Notes: generated from the sequence alone by a model not told the origin. A stretch of 64,000 nucleotides of DNA from JAJPXC01 sp964510535 (GCA_964510535.1 CAZECG010000002.1:55483-119482), one strand, 5' to 3'; shown: positions 1 through 8,176, counted from the first letter of the stretch. Made by a program: numbers and translations.

Positions 1-68
1 TCATTGCGTCATATCTAGGAATAACCCCACAGTATCTAAGTAAGTTAAAAAATCAGCAAAAGAAGTGA
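1..68 (+). CDS. C-terminal end of a Crp/Fnr-type transcriptional regulator (partial)
   Basis: The window opens inside a gene read in the frame starting at base 3 and ending at a TGA at 66-68. The readable tail contains SYLGITPQYLSKLKNQQKK. This matches the recognition-helix region typical of Crp/Fnr-family winged-helix regulators, where a helix of the form xAxxLGIxPxxLSRxR closes the protein. Only about 21 residues are present, so ligand type and targets cannot be inferred. The gene lies upstream of, and in the same direction as, the secreted protein at 216, but a separate promoter motif at 108-115 argues against an operon. The family call rests on a short motif only. Confidence 0.6.
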   Translation, partial: IASYLGITPQYLSKLKNQQKK

Positions 69-107
69 GATTTAATATAGATTAAATAAATTAACTTCGT
101 TGGTCAG

Positions 108-115
108 TACTTTTG
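108..115 (+). promoter_or_regulatory. Bacteroidetes -7 promoter element
   Basis: TACTTTTG fits the TAnnTTTG -7 consensus. No good TTTG is found about 20 bases upstream. The expected start lies just downstream at about 122, giving a leader of about 95 bases to the ATG at 216. Confidence 0.5.
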
Positions 116-151
116 CGGTGAATCACGTTGTGAAACAAGTGACTTCACCGC
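115..151 (+). promoter_or_regulatory. Hairpin at the promoter/5' leader of the secreted protein gene
   Basis: GCGGTGAA (115-122) pairs with TTCACCGC (144-151), and TCAC (123-126) pairs with GTGA (139-142) across a one-base bulge at 143. This makes a stem of about 12 bp directly at the predicted transcription start. It could stabilise the 5' end or bind a dimeric regulator as DNA. No function is shown. Confidence 0.4.
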
Positions 152-215
152 AATTTGTTTGATTATGTAATCATTATATGATGTAGTCTAATTATTTATT
201 ACCAATAAGTTAACT

Positions 216-2309
216 ATGAAAAGGATTTTGTTTATTGTTTTGACTGCTCTCGCCTCGCAATGTTTGCTTTTCGGTCAGTTGCCGGGCAGTGCACCGAGAT
301 TTTATGGCTATTTGCGTTATGATGCTGAGACCTTCACGCAGACAGGTGGTCCTGCCGGTCTTTACAGTATTGACGCTACTGCTGAAGGGCGTGTAAAGGA
401 GGTGGACCTCAATCTTAAAGCCGCAGGTGGCGGATGTTACGGAGATGGAATATATTATGTTGTTGATTACACTCAGACTAAATACGGTGAATTGACTTCG
501 GTTAAATTGAAGACGTATAATCCCGAAGGTTGGATCCTGGTCGGTGAAAAAGAAATACCACAAACTTCGATTCCTACAACCATGACCTATAATCAAGCCG
601 AACATAAAATTTATGGCTGTTTCTTCAACAACGAAACAGATAAAATGGAGTTTGCGACGATGAACGAAAACGATGGCACAACCTCTGTTATTAAGGTACT
701 TGGTGTGTCAATAACAGCTCTCGCTTGTTCTCACGACGGAAAAATTTATGCGATAGATGGCAATGGTGATTTGTTGCGTTTTGACCCTGTCGTAGCTGAT
801 TTTGTTAAAATCGGCGCAACCGGGTTGAAGCCCCAATATATTCAGGACGCAACTTTTGATTACGATACCCAAACCATGTATTGGTTCGCAATGACTGACT
901 CAGCCGAACAGGCAGGAATCTACGTTGTTGATACTGAAAGCGGAGCCGCTTCAAGAGTGACAGAATATGCTACCGGCGAGAAGGAGTTCACGGGCGTATT
1001 TTCGAAGGCTCCGGTGAGTGCATCAGGGGCTCCGGGCATTGTTTCCAACGTCAGTGTGTCGGTTAATCATGCGACAATGAAAGCCGAAGTGGAATGCGAT
1101 ATGCCAGTCTTGACTTATGGTGGGCTAATGCTTTCAAGCCCAATCGGATATGAGGTGTGTGTCAATGGCGAAAAGCGGCAAGAGGGTAAGGCCGGCCCGG
1201 GTGAGAAAATCAATGTTTCTGTCGATGTCGCAGCCGGCGAATGTCGAATAAGCGTTAGGACTTTGAATGCAGAAGGTTATGGGCCATCGTACTATTCAGT
1301 AGAGTATGTAGGATTTGATGCTCCGGCTAAGGTGTCAAATGTAAAGGCTGTGCGTTCTTCGGCCGGTATTAAGGTTGCATGGGATGACGTTACGACCGGT
1401 GCGGCAGGCAATCCAATAGATTTAGCCAATCTTAAATATACCGTGACTCGTATGCCGGAAGGCATTGTGGTCAGTGAGTCGACTACAGCATTGGAACTCA
1501 TCGACAACCATGTGGATTCAGATGCGATAAAGTGCCACTATGAAGTGGTCGCCTACACTGGAGATAAATCGTCGGAAGCCGGTGTCTCAAATGATGTAGT
1601 CTATGGAGCAGCCGTTAAATTGCCTATGACTTATGATTTCAGGAACAAGCCGGGGCTTGGCCTGTTTATTATTGAGGATGCAAACGCTGATGGCGTTTCA
1701 TGGCAATTCAGGGATAGTTATGGCATTCTCGTAGGTGATGGCCGCTCTCGACTTGATGATTGGTTGATTACTCCCCCGCTTAACCTCATTGCTGGTCGCA
1801 AATACAAACTGACCGCTTCAATTGGGGCATCAATGGGCAACGAAAAATTTGAAGTGAAATATGGTGCGACCAACCGTTCTGAAAATATGACCGAGACAAT
1901 CATTGAATCTACGGAAATTGATGATGTAGACTACTGGTATCGTGATGCGTGGAACAAACCCGGTAATTTTGTAGCTTATATCACACCTTCGGAAACCGGT
2001 GAATATCATTTAGGTGTGCATGGCATATCGGAGCCGGGCGGACTGTTCCTTTATTGCTGTGACCTTGCGTTTGAAGATACCGGCGCGTCGGGCGTTGAAG
2101 AAGGCATTTTAGATGTCAATGCTGGTCTGATTTCGGTAACAGTCTCAGGACGCTGCATAGTAGTTGCCGGCACTTCTGATGCTGTGTCGATTTATTCTGT
2201 TTCAGGTCAGAAAGTCGCTGAGTCGACTGGTGACGCACGTTTCAGTGTCAGTCCCGGTGTTTATGTGGTAAAATCGGGAGCTGATGTCAAAAAAGTGTTG
2301 GTGAAGTGA
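216..2309 (+). CDS. Secreted multidomain protein with beta-propeller-like, FN3-like and jelly-roll regions and a Por-like C-terminal tail
   Basis: The 697-residue product starts with a signal peptide (MKRILFIVLTALASQCLLFG). Residues about 30-270 contain repeated short segments resembling a beta-propeller (for example DGKIYAIDGNGDL). Two fibronectin type III-like segments follow at about 275-465. Residues about 470-625 resemble the choice-of-anchor J / cleaved-adhesin jelly roll (WLITPPLNLIAGRKYKL). The last 70 residues form a sorting-type tail with YSVSGQKVAES and the terminal KKVLVK. Proteins of this design in Bacteroidales are exported and surface-attached, and often bind protein or glycan. 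The substrate is unknown. A promoter element lies upstream and a terminator downstream, so it is probably monocistronic. Confidence 0.7.
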   Translation: MKRILFIVLTALASQCLLFGQLPGSAPRFYGYLRYDAETFTQTGGPAGLYSIDATAEGRVKEVDLNLKAAGGGCYGDGIYYVVDYTQTKYGELTSVKLKTYNPEGWILVGEKEIPQTSIPTTMTYNQAEHKIYGCFFNNETDKMEFATMNENDGTTSVIKVLGVSITALACSHDGKIYAIDGNGDLLRFDPVVADFVKIGATGLKPQYIQDATFDYDTQTMYWFAMTDSAEQAGIYVVDTESGAASRVTEYATGEKEFTGVFSKAPVSASGAPGIVSNVSVSVNHATMKAEVECDMPVLTYGGLMLSSPIGYEVCVNGEKRQEGKAGPGEKINVSVDVAAGECRISVRTLNAEGYGPSYYSVEYVGFDAPAKVSNVKAVRSSAGIKVAWDDVTTGAAGNPIDLANLKYTVTRMPEGIVVSESTTALELIDNHVDSDAIKCHYEVVAYTGDKSSEAGVSNDVVYGAAVKLPMTYDFRNKPGLGLFIIEDANADGVSWQFRDSYGILVGDGRSRLDDWLITPPLNLIAGRKYKLTASIGASMGNEKFEVKYGATNRSENMTETIIESTEIDDVDYWYRDAWNKPGNFVAYITPSETGEYHLGVHGISEPGGLFLYCCDLAFEDTGASGVEEGILDVNAGLISVTVSGRCIVVAGTSDAVSIYSVSGQKVAESTGDARFSVSPGVYVVKSGADVKKVLVK

Positions 2310-2329
2310 CGAGATTGTTAATAATTCAT

Positions 2330-2371
2330 AAAAGAAGCCCGGCGGCATTAGTTTGTCGCGGGGTTTCTTTT
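2330..2371 (+). terminator. Rho-independent terminator
   Basis: AAAAGAAGCCCGGCG pairs imperfectly with CGCGGGGTTTCTTTT across a short loop just after the stop at 2309. The stem ends in a T-run. Confidence 0.7.
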
Positions 2372-2413
2372 GTGTAGTCAAACGGAGAGTTGAAGCGTGT
2401 GGCACAAATTCAT

Positions 2414-2421
2414 TAAATTTG
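2414..2421 (+). promoter_or_regulatory. Bacteroidetes -7 promoter element
   Basis: TAAATTTG matches TAnnTTTG and lies about 45 bases before the ATG at 2465. Confidence 0.45.
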
Positions 2422-2464
2422 TAGTGCCTAAATTTACCTTGCGTAAAAGAACCTTACATTTGCT

Positions 2465-4042
2465 ATGCTTAAATCATATCTGTCATTATTGATGGCGTTT
2501 ATCGTGTGTTTCCCCATGTCGGCTAACAGGGAGGAGTTGCCTGCGTCGGTTGACGATGCGCTCCAATTGCTCGATGAAATGCTTGATAACAGTGAATCGT
2601 ATTATACCGTTAAGGAAAATCGTATAGATTCTCTGTTGAAACTCGTGCCCGTGAGAAGCGGTGCTTCGTTGATGTCGCTTTATCTGGAGGTGTGTGAGGA
2701 GTATAAATCATATAATACAGATTCTGTCTTGAAATATTGCTGTTTGGCCTGCTCCGAAGCCCGTAATTGTGGAGATCGGCTGACTGAGGAGAAGCTGCGT
2801 TTGATGTGGATTGGGTCACTGCCAATCAAGGGGGTGACAGTCGAGGCTGTTTATGCCTTAGACTCCATGAGGCGTGAAGGTATATCTGACGAAAACCGAG
2901 TGGCTTATTATAGTGCGGCTAATGATTTGTATATTATGATGTCGCTCAATTTCTCGCCACCTGCTTCAAAGGGCAAGTATATGGCATTAAGAACGCTTTA
3001 TGCCGATTCGCTTGCGTCCGCAACCGATTCGTTGACACCGATAGGGAAATTTTATCGGGCGAAGGCCTGCGCCCTCCATGGCAGGGATATAGCGGAAGTG
3101 GTGGGTTTGCTTAACGAAGTGATTGAGGAAGTGCCGATGTCGAATCACCTGTTTGCGCTTGCGAGTAGTATGCTCGGGCGCTATTATAGCGAGCTGCCTG
3201 AACGTCGCGACGAGGCTATCTATTACATAACTTTGGCGGCTGTGTCAGATGTGATTTGTGGCGTGAGGGAGGAAACGGCTCTTCATGCGGTGGCGCAGAT
3301 GTTGTATGAGCAGGGTGATATAGAACGTTCTTACCGATACATATCTCATTCGTTGAATAATGCCGTGTTGTCAGGTTCGGAAATCAGAGCCACGCAGGCA
3401 ACTGATGGGTTGCCGATAATTTCCGGGGCGTTCAGAGAGCGCGATCAGCGAAAACTTGATGTTATGACATGGCTGCTCGTGGCTCTTGTCATTGCTATGG
3501 GCATAATAATAGGTTCGCTGCTGTTTATCAGGCGTGAGGTCAAAACCCTGAATGCCCTCAAGCAAAAAAGTTATGAGGCAAACTTGTTGAAAGACACGTT
3601 TATCAGCCAGTTCTTGAACTTGTGTTCCATCTATATGGAAAAACTTGAAGAGTTCAGCCGTATCGCAGGTCGCAAAATAGCGGCTGGGCAGGTTGAGGAT
3701 CTTTATGCTTTGATAAAATCAGGCAAAATGCTTGATGAGCAGAAATTGCTGTTTTGTGAAATTTTTGACGATGCGTTCACTCGCATATATCCGACGTTTG
3801 TTGAAGATGTTAATCTTTTGCTTCAGGAAGATAAACGTATCACTCTGCCCGACGGGGTTAAACTTAACACTGAATTGAGAATACTCGCATTCATGCGTCT
3901 CGGTCTTGACGATTCAGCGCAAATAGCCAGGTTCATGGGGCTGTCGTTAAACACTATCTATACCTATCGGAATAAGCTGAAAAGTAAAGCGCTTAACCGC
4001 GAAACATTTGAAAAATGTGTTGTGAAGATAGGAGTTTCTTAA
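2465..4042 (+). CDS. Membrane-anchored regulator with periplasmic helical repeats and a C-terminal HTH (DUF6377-like)
   Basis: The 525-residue protein has an N-terminal signal sequence, then an all-helical periplasmic region of about 300 residues with TPR-like character. One transmembrane segment follows at about 333-353 (WLLVALVIAMGIIIGSLLFI), then a cytoplasmic coiled region. The C-terminus (about 479-515) carries an HTH of LuxR-like flavour: LGLDDSAQIARFMGLSLNTIYTYR. The architecture matches the Bacteroidetes proteins annotated DUF6377, thought to sense something in the periplasm and bind DNA through the tail. It has no kinase or receiver domain. It is followed by a non-coding stretch with two candidate small RNAs, but no target gene is adjacent in an obvious operon. 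The family assignment is from memory of the architecture. Confidence 0.75.
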   Translation: MLKSYLSLLMAFIVCFPMSANREELPASVDDALQLLDEMLDNSESYYTVKENRIDSLLKLVPVRSGASLMSLYLEVCEEYKSYNTDSVLKYCCLACSEARNCGDRLTEEKLRLMWIGSLPIKGVTVEAVYALDSMRREGISDENRVAYYSAANDLYIMMSLNFSPPASKGKYMALRTLYADSLASATDSLTPIGKFYRAKACALHGRDIAEVVGLLNEVIEEVPMSNHLFALASSMLGRYYSELPERRDEAIYYITLAAVSDVICGVREETALHAVAQMLYEQGDIERSYRYISHSLNNAVLSGSEIRATQATDGLPIISGAFRERDQRKLDVMTWLLVALVIAMGIIIGSLLFIRREVKTLNALKQKSYEANLLKDTFISQFLNLCSIYMEKLEEFSRIAGRKIAAGQVEDLYALIKSGKMLDEQKLLFCEIFDDAFTRIYPTFVEDVNLLLQEDKRITLPDGVKLNTELRILAFMRLGLDDSAQIARFMGLSLNTIYTYRNKLKSKALNRETFEKCVVKIGVS

Positions 4043-4150
4043 TATTTTAGGTTATATTCCGGCATTCATCCGGCTTGTCGTAAGTTGCAGACAATGAATA
4101 TGATAATGTGAGAGTATCGTTGTGAAAATATTATATTCCGGTTTGTCGAG

Positions 4151-4182
4151 GTTGCCTGACATCGCTGAGCGGCGTAACTTTG
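4151..4182 (+). promoter_or_regulatory. Promoter of candidate small RNA 1
   Basis: GTTG (4151-4154), a 20-base spacer, then TAACTTTG (4175-4182). This fits the Bacteroidetes -33/-7 layout. The expected start is at about 4189. Confidence 0.6.
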
Positions 4183-4188
4183 CAATGT

Positions 4189-4385
4189 CGATAGGGGATA
4201 ACCTCATCGTTAAGCATCCAGTGCTTAGTTCTTGAAAAGAGTTATTTGAATTTCAAATCGGTTATCTTATCTGATGAATAAGATGATTTTTAGGTAATAA
4301 AGAGTGTTTTATGTTAGTTTAATTTATCGGTCAGAAGACTGATATGAGAGCGGGCGGCATCGTGAGATAGCCGCCCGCTCTCGTT
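4189..4385 (+). ncRNA. Candidate small RNA 1 (about 195 nt, unknown family)
   Basis: This segment lies between a consensus-type promoter and a very strong hairpin, and it has no plausible reading frame. Internal perfect hairpins are TAAGCA/TGCTTA (4211-4227, loop TCCAG) and ATCTTAT/ATAAGAT (4264-4284, loop CTGATGA). The 3' end is a 13-bp GC-rich stem (4346-4382). The architecture is that of a structured regulatory RNA. I do not recognise an Rfam family. Confidence 0.45.
4346..4382 (+). terminator. Strong GC-rich hairpin ending candidate small RNA 1
   Basis: GAGAGCGGGCGGC pairs perfectly over 13 bp with GCCGCCCGCTCTC across an 11-base loop. There is no proper T-run afterwards (GTTGGTGAG), so termination could be inefficient or assisted. 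Confidence 0.6.
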
Positions 4386-4651
4386 GGTGAGATTCGTTAG
4401 GTTTTGTGGAGTTTGTTCTCAGATGCGGGTTTACGGTGTCTTTCGTTCCGCAAGGTCTGGCAAGAGGCTGAAACCGTTATCTGACAAGCCGAAAATCGAC
4501 ATTAATAATTGGTAAAGTGTCATATAACGGTTTATATTTTGCTTTCCATTATTATCGCGTAACAACTTTTGTTACAGTGCGTTATAAATATTGTCAATAA
4601 TAATAGTTTATATTTTTTGCTCACTTGCCGCAATTTGCTCAAAGCGGTGGC

Positions 4652-4659
4652 TATCTTTG
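4652..4659 (+). promoter_or_regulatory. -7 promoter element of candidate small RNA 2
   Basis: TATCTTTG matches TAnnTTTG. The -33 position is not a clean TTTG, since the nearest copies are spaced 14 or 24 bases away. The expected start is at about 4666. Confidence 0.5.
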
Positions 4660-4665
4660 CAATGT

Positions 4666-4872
4666 AGAAATTAATCAGTCCAAGAAAGAATCATCTTAGG
4701 TTCTCAATTAGGATTAAAGACAAAGGAATGATTTTGACTTTATAGGGTTAGTTTTAAGAGTAATTAAGTGTTGAATAATAGATAAATTTAGGTGTTTCAT
4801 GTTGGTAATATTTGCATGACAAATATTTTAAGACCAGGGTAAAAGGGTTTCGCGAGAAACCCCTTTTATTTT
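4666..4872 (+). ncRNA. Candidate small RNA 2 (about 205 nt, unknown family)
   Basis: An AT-rich segment without a plausible coding frame is bounded by a -7 element and a textbook terminator. Near its 3' end AATATTTG (4807-4814) pairs perfectly with CAAATATT (4820-4827) around the loop CATGA. The length is in the range of 6S RNA, but I could not demonstrate the long bulged duplex that defines 6S. The next gene, at 4938, is on the opposite strand, so this unit does not lead into a plus-strand gene. Confidence 0.45.
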
Positions 4873-4873
4873 T
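4841..4873 (+). terminator. Rho-independent terminator with GCGA tetraloop
   Basis: AAAAGGGTTTC pairs with GAAACCCCTTTT (one bulged C) around a GCGA loop and is followed by ATTTTT. Confidence 0.8.
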
Positions 4874-4937
4874 CCTCCCCCCCCGGCTTTACTGTGGCTG
4901 TCAATAGCGTTTGTGACGAGAATCGGCTTCGTGCGTG

Positions 4938-5291
4938 TTATTCTGTTTCCGAGATACGTCCCTTTGTGATAAAATCGAGCAGTGTCGGTTTCAGTATTTT
5001 CAAATCAATATCGACCTTGTCGGAATCTTTGCGTAGGAAGATGATTGACGAGTGCAGTACAATGGCGACGTGCAGGTCGAAGCTTATAATCGCATGGATG
5101 CGCTCTATCGGAATTTCTCGGAATGGTGACAGTTGCTCAACACTATTGATGACTATGGTGTCGTCTTTAATCTCTATCCCATGATTCTCGAGATTCTTCT
5201 CAAATAGGAGGCTGATGTTTAGCTCGTCGACGTTAGCCGGCTTACGGCTATATTTTCGGTAGATAGATTTTATCGTTTTCTGTGTAATCAT
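4938..5291 (-). CDS. Small protein of unknown function
   Basis: A 117-residue, highly charged, probably cytoplasmic protein with no signal peptide or membrane segment. It begins MITQKTIKSIYRKYSRKP. A central segment with PFREIPIERIHAIISFD looks like a compact alpha/beta fold. I recognise no family. The minus-strand reading is preferred over the 96-residue plus-strand frame opposite it because its composition is protein-like, whereas the opposite frame is Ser/Met-rich antisense. It converges on candidate small RNA 2. No promoter motif was found just upstream. Confidence 0.55.
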   Translation of the reverse strand: MITQKTIKSIYRKYSRKPANVDELNISLLFEKNLENHGIEIKDDTIVINSVEQLSPFREIPIERIHAIISFDLHVAIVLHSSIIFLRKDSDKVDIDLKILKPTLLDFITKGRISETE

Positions 5292-5479
5292 AATTCTGAC
5301 ATGATTGCACCCTAAGGCTATATCTGCACCATTGTGAGTTTATAGGCGGGCTGTGTAAGTTGGTTTGGCTTTATAACAATCGGAAAATGTTTTTTGTTGA
5401 AATGGTTTTTAGGAAATTTTATATATCAGAAATGCCGAATCTGTTTTCGGTAGTGTCGCAAATATGGGTAACAATTAAT

Positions 5480-5524
5480 TTCAGCGTTATCCTCCATGTC
5501 GGTGACGATGGGGATAACGCTGAA
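5480..5524. other. Long perfect inverted repeat in the intergenic space
   Basis: TTCAGCGTTATCC (5480-5492) pairs perfectly with GGATAACGCTGAA (5512-5524), with partial further pairing in the loop. Neither side has a T-run, so it is not an obvious intrinsic terminator. The rest of 5292-5546 shows no gene. Confidence 0.45.
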
Positions 5525-5546
5525 AAGTGTATCGGTGTCGACCTAT

Positions 5547-5574
5547 AAAAGGCGTTTAGATGGTTTCTGACGCC
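5547..5574 (-). terminator. Terminator of the methylmalonyl-CoA decarboxylase operon
   Basis: Reading the minus strand, GGCGT and ACGCC pair immediately after the oadB stop and are followed by TTTTAT. Confidence 0.55.
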
Positions 5575-5575
5575 A

Positions 5576-6742
5576 TTATGTAAGGAATCCGAGGAGTACA
5601 CCGGCTGCAACCGCCGAGCCGATTACGCCTGCCACGTTCGGGCCCATGGCGTGCATCAGCAGATAGTTGGACGGGTCGTATTCCAGACCGAGGTTGTTGG
5701 AAATGCGAGCCGACATCGGCACGGCTGAAACGCCGGCATTGCCGATGAGGGGGTTAATCTTCTTGGACTTAGGCAAGAAGAGGTTGAACAGTTTGACGAA
5801 CAACACTCCTGAAGCCGAGGCGATGATGAATGCCATGAATCCGAGGAAGAAGATGAAGATGGTCTCGGAGGTAAGGAATTCCGATGCTTGTGTCGACGCT
5901 CCGACGGTCATTCCGAGGAGGATTGTGACGATGTCGGTCAAGGCGTTGCTTGCGGTTTTTGCCAGACGTGTGGTCACGCCACATTCGCGCAGCAGGTTAC
6001 CGAAGAACAACATTCCCAACAAGGGGAGACCCGACGGCACCACGAAGCAAGTGAGCAACAGACCTACAATCGGGAAAATAATCTTCTCGTTCTGTGAGAC
6101 GGCGCGTGCGGGTTTCATCTTAATCAGCCGTTCCTTTTTGGTTGTGAACAGTCGCATGATGGGCGGCTGTATCACCGGGACGAGAGCCATGTAGGAGTAT
6201 GCCGATACGGCGATTGCGCCCATGAGGTTAGGAGCGAGCTTTGATGATAGGAAAATTGCGGTGGGACCGTCGGCACCGCCGATGATTGCGATTGCTCCGG
6301 CCTGGTCGGGGGCGAACCCGATGGCGAGAGCCACCATGTAGGCACCGAAGATGCCGAACTGCGCTGCTGCGCCGATTAGCATCAGTTTGGGGTTGGCAAT
6401 CAGGGCGGAAAAGTCGGTCATTGCGCCGATTCCGAGGAAAATCAGAGGCGGATACCAGCCTGCGCTGACACCGTTGTAGAGGATGTTGAGCACTGAGCCT
6501 TCCTCGTATATGCCGATTTCAAGCCCTGCCTCGGTGTTGAATGGTATGTTTCCGATGAGAATACCGAATCCGATTGGGACAAGCAGCATTGGCTCGAAAT
6601 CTTTTTTTATTGCGAGCCATATGAAGAAAAGCCCGACGGCGAGCATGACGAAGTGCTGCCATGTGGCGTTGTAGAAGCCTGTTAGATGCCAGAACTGATT
6701 GAGGTTCTGCATCAAGAAATCGCTAAATGAGAGTTCAGCCAT
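5576..6742 (-). CDS. oadB: Na+-pumping decarboxylase beta subunit (methylmalonyl-CoA decarboxylase)
   Basis: The 388-residue polytopic membrane protein belongs to the OadB/MmdB/GcdB family. This subunit decarboxylates the carboxybiotin on the carrier protein and drives Na+ out of the cell. Family signatures are intact: GGADGPTAIFLSSKLAP carries the conserved membrane Asp, YSYMALVPVIQPP follows, and NAGVSAVPMSARI lies in the C-terminal half. About nine to eleven hydrophobic segments are visible. It is the last gene of mce-mmdA-oadG-bccP-oadB, 14 bases after the biotin carrier. The alpha subunit and epimerase in the same operon make methylmalonyl-CoA, rather than oxaloacetate or glutaconyl-CoA, the likely substrate. 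Confidence 0.93.
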   Translation of the reverse strand: MAELSFSDFLMQNLNQFWHLTGFYNATWQHFVMLAVGLFFIWLAIKKDFEPMLLVPIGFGILIGNIPFNTEAGLEIGIYEEGSVLNILYNGVSAGWYPPLIFLGIGAMTDFSALIANPKLMLIGAAAQFGIFGAYMVALAIGFAPDQAGAIAIIGGADGPTAIFLSSKLAPNLMGAIAVSAYSYMALVPVIQPPIMRLFTTKKERLIKMKPARAVSQNEKIIFPIVGLLLTCFVVPSGLPLLGMLFFGNLLRECGVTTRLAKTASNALTDIVTILLGMTVGASTQASEFLTSETIFIFFLGFMAFIIASASGVLFVKLFNLFLPKSKKINPLIGNAGVSAVPMSARISNNLGLEYDPSNYLLMHAMGPNVAGVIGSAVAAGVLLGFLT

Positions 6743-6756
6743 TTTGGGAATGGTTT

Positions 6757-7194
6757 TTATTCGATAGTAATCAGGACGGTGCCTTCGAGAACGGAGTCAC
6801 CGGGGTTAACGTTGATTGATGCGACTTTCCCGTCACGTCCGGCGTGAATCGCATTCTCCATTTTCATGGCCTCAAGCATGAGCACTGTGTCGGCGGCTTT
6901 GACAATGTCGCCAACTTTGGCTGAAATTGTCATGATTACGCCGGGCAGAGGAGCCTTGACTTGGTAGGCGCCTGTGTTGGCTACCGCCGGTTTGGCTATG
7001 ATTTTGTCCCCGGTGTTGGTGCGCGGAGCCGCTGACGGGCGTGGTGCGTTAACGATTGTCACGGGGCCTTTTTTCTTTTCAAGTTCGACTTTGAACGGGG
7101 TGCCGTTGACTGAGACCTGTGCGATGTTATCGTCAATGTCGCCCACGGCAACGGTGTAGGAGTTGCCGTTAATTTTATATTTATATTCTTTCAT
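6757..7194 (-). CDS. Biotin carboxyl carrier subunit of the Na+-pumping decarboxylase
   Basis: The protein begins MKEYKYKINGN, giving 145 residues. An in-frame upstream extension to 7239 is possible but lacks family character, and the ATG at 7192-7194 fits homologues. Residues 1-40 form a short N-terminal beta unit. A Pro/Ala-rich flexible linker follows, then a C-terminal biotinyl domain with the biotinylation motif EAMKM, whose Lys carries biotin. The protein shuttles the carboxyl group from the alpha subunit to the membrane beta subunit. It sits 53 bases after oadG and 14 bases before oadB. It corresponds to MmdC/GcdC in other organisms. Confidence 0.92.
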   Translation of the reverse strand: MKEYKYKINGNSYTVAVGDIDDNIAQVSVNGTPFKVELEKKKGPVTIVNAPRPSAAPRTNTGDKIIAKPAVANTGAYQVKAPLPGVIMTISAKVGDIVKAADTVLMLEAMKMENAIHAGRDGKVASINVNPGDSVLEGTVLITIE

Positions 7195-7247
7195 TATTGC
7201 GGTGTTGATATTGATATAATGTTTATAACTTTTGTTCAAACCGTCGA

Positions 7248-8153
7248 TTAACGGCGGGGAATCTCACGCAGACTGTAGATTTTAGAACTCCATGGCGAGT
7301 AGGCGCGTTTCACCTTGTTGATGGTGAGCACGGTCTGCTCTTGGTCGTGTGAGTTGAGGTGTTCATGGAGAGCCATGACTATGGCGGCGATTTCTTCGCT
7401 TGAGTCGTGGTCAAGGCGTTTCTCTTTAGGTGTTTCGTGGATGGCGAGGCCGTGAGAGTGCATCTTGTTGAGCTTGGAGGTGTGCGCTCCGATGCGGCTG
7501 ATAAGGTAGAAGCATAAGCTCAGCATCAGCAGTGCCGTAAAGACGATGCACATGGCCAAGACGGTCATGCCGAAACCAAGTCCGTCTTTCTCTCTGAACA
7601 TATCGACTTTGACGTTGGTGTCGCGGATTATGTTGTTGCTGGAGGGGGTGATGTGGCTTCCGGTCAAACCGGTGCGCACTTCCCATCCCTCTTTTCCGTC
7701 GTCTTTGCGGGCATAGGTATGTCCGGCGGGGAGATTGGCGGGGACAGTGACCTCGTCGATGAGTGTCTTGCCGTCTGCGTCATACACGCCAATCCAGTTA
7801 TCCTGTCCAGGAGTGAGGGTAAAGCTCATGTGGAATGTGCCTCTCGACGGTTTGCCGTCGGCCCAGAACAGGACGTGTTGGCGAGCGGGGATTTCGGTGT
7901 TCACGTCACCTAACGGCACGGGGTATTTTTTAGGTTGCGCCGGGTCGTTGGTGATGAATACGTTGGATATTTCCAACGGACCGAAAGTTGAGTTGAACAA
8001 TTCGACCCAAGCCTCGCGCTGTCCGTAGTCGTCAACGACATTGCTGTCGTTTTGAACCATTATCTCGTTGATGCACAGCCCGCGGCGTCCTTGAGCGAAA
8101 GAGGCTGAGGCGGCGAGCAGCGCGACGAGAGTGAAAATTAGATGCTTTTTCAT
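7248..8153 (-). CDS. oadG: OadG-type gamma/delta subunit fused to an N-terminal lamin-tail-like domain
   Basis: The 301-residue protein starts with a signal peptide (MKKHLIFTLVALLAASASFA). A lamin-tail-like domain follows at about 24-165, showing INEIMVQNDS, WVELFNST and DEVTVPANLPAGHTYAR. One membrane span is seen at about 192-218, and an 80-residue charged cytoplasmic tail follows. OadG proteins are normally about 85-100 residues with one span and help assemble the pump. The extracytoplasmic lamin-tail part is the unusual addition. Its position between mmdA and the biotin carrier supports the subunit role. The His-rich stretch after the span (HTSKLNKMHSHGLAIH) recalls the metal-binding tail of OadG, but this is inference. 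Confidence 0.8.
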   Translation of the reverse strand: MKKHLIFTLVALLAASASFAQGRRGLCINEIMVQNDSNVVDDYGQREAWVELFNSTFGPLEISNVFITNDPAQPKKYPVPLGDVNTEIPARQHVLFWADGKPSRGTFHMSFTLTPGQDNWIGVYDADGKTLIDEVTVPANLPAGHTYARKDDGKEGWEVRTGLTGSHITPSSNNIIRDTNVKVDMFREKDGLGFGMTVLAMCIVFTALLMLSLCFYLISRIGAHTSKLNKMHSHGLAIHETPKEKRLDHDSSEEIAAIVMALHEHLNSHDQEQTVLTINKVKRAYSPWSSKIYSLREIPRR

Positions 8154-8176
8154 ATTCTGATAAAAACGTTGCGCGG

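Noticed and set aside
4894..5184. 96-codon plus-strand frame opposite the 117-residue gene
   Set aside because: Its Ser/Met-rich composition and lack of start signals make the minus-strand gene more plausible.
5667..6194. 175-codon frame opposite oadB
   Set aside because: It is an antisense shadow of the conserved membrane subunit.
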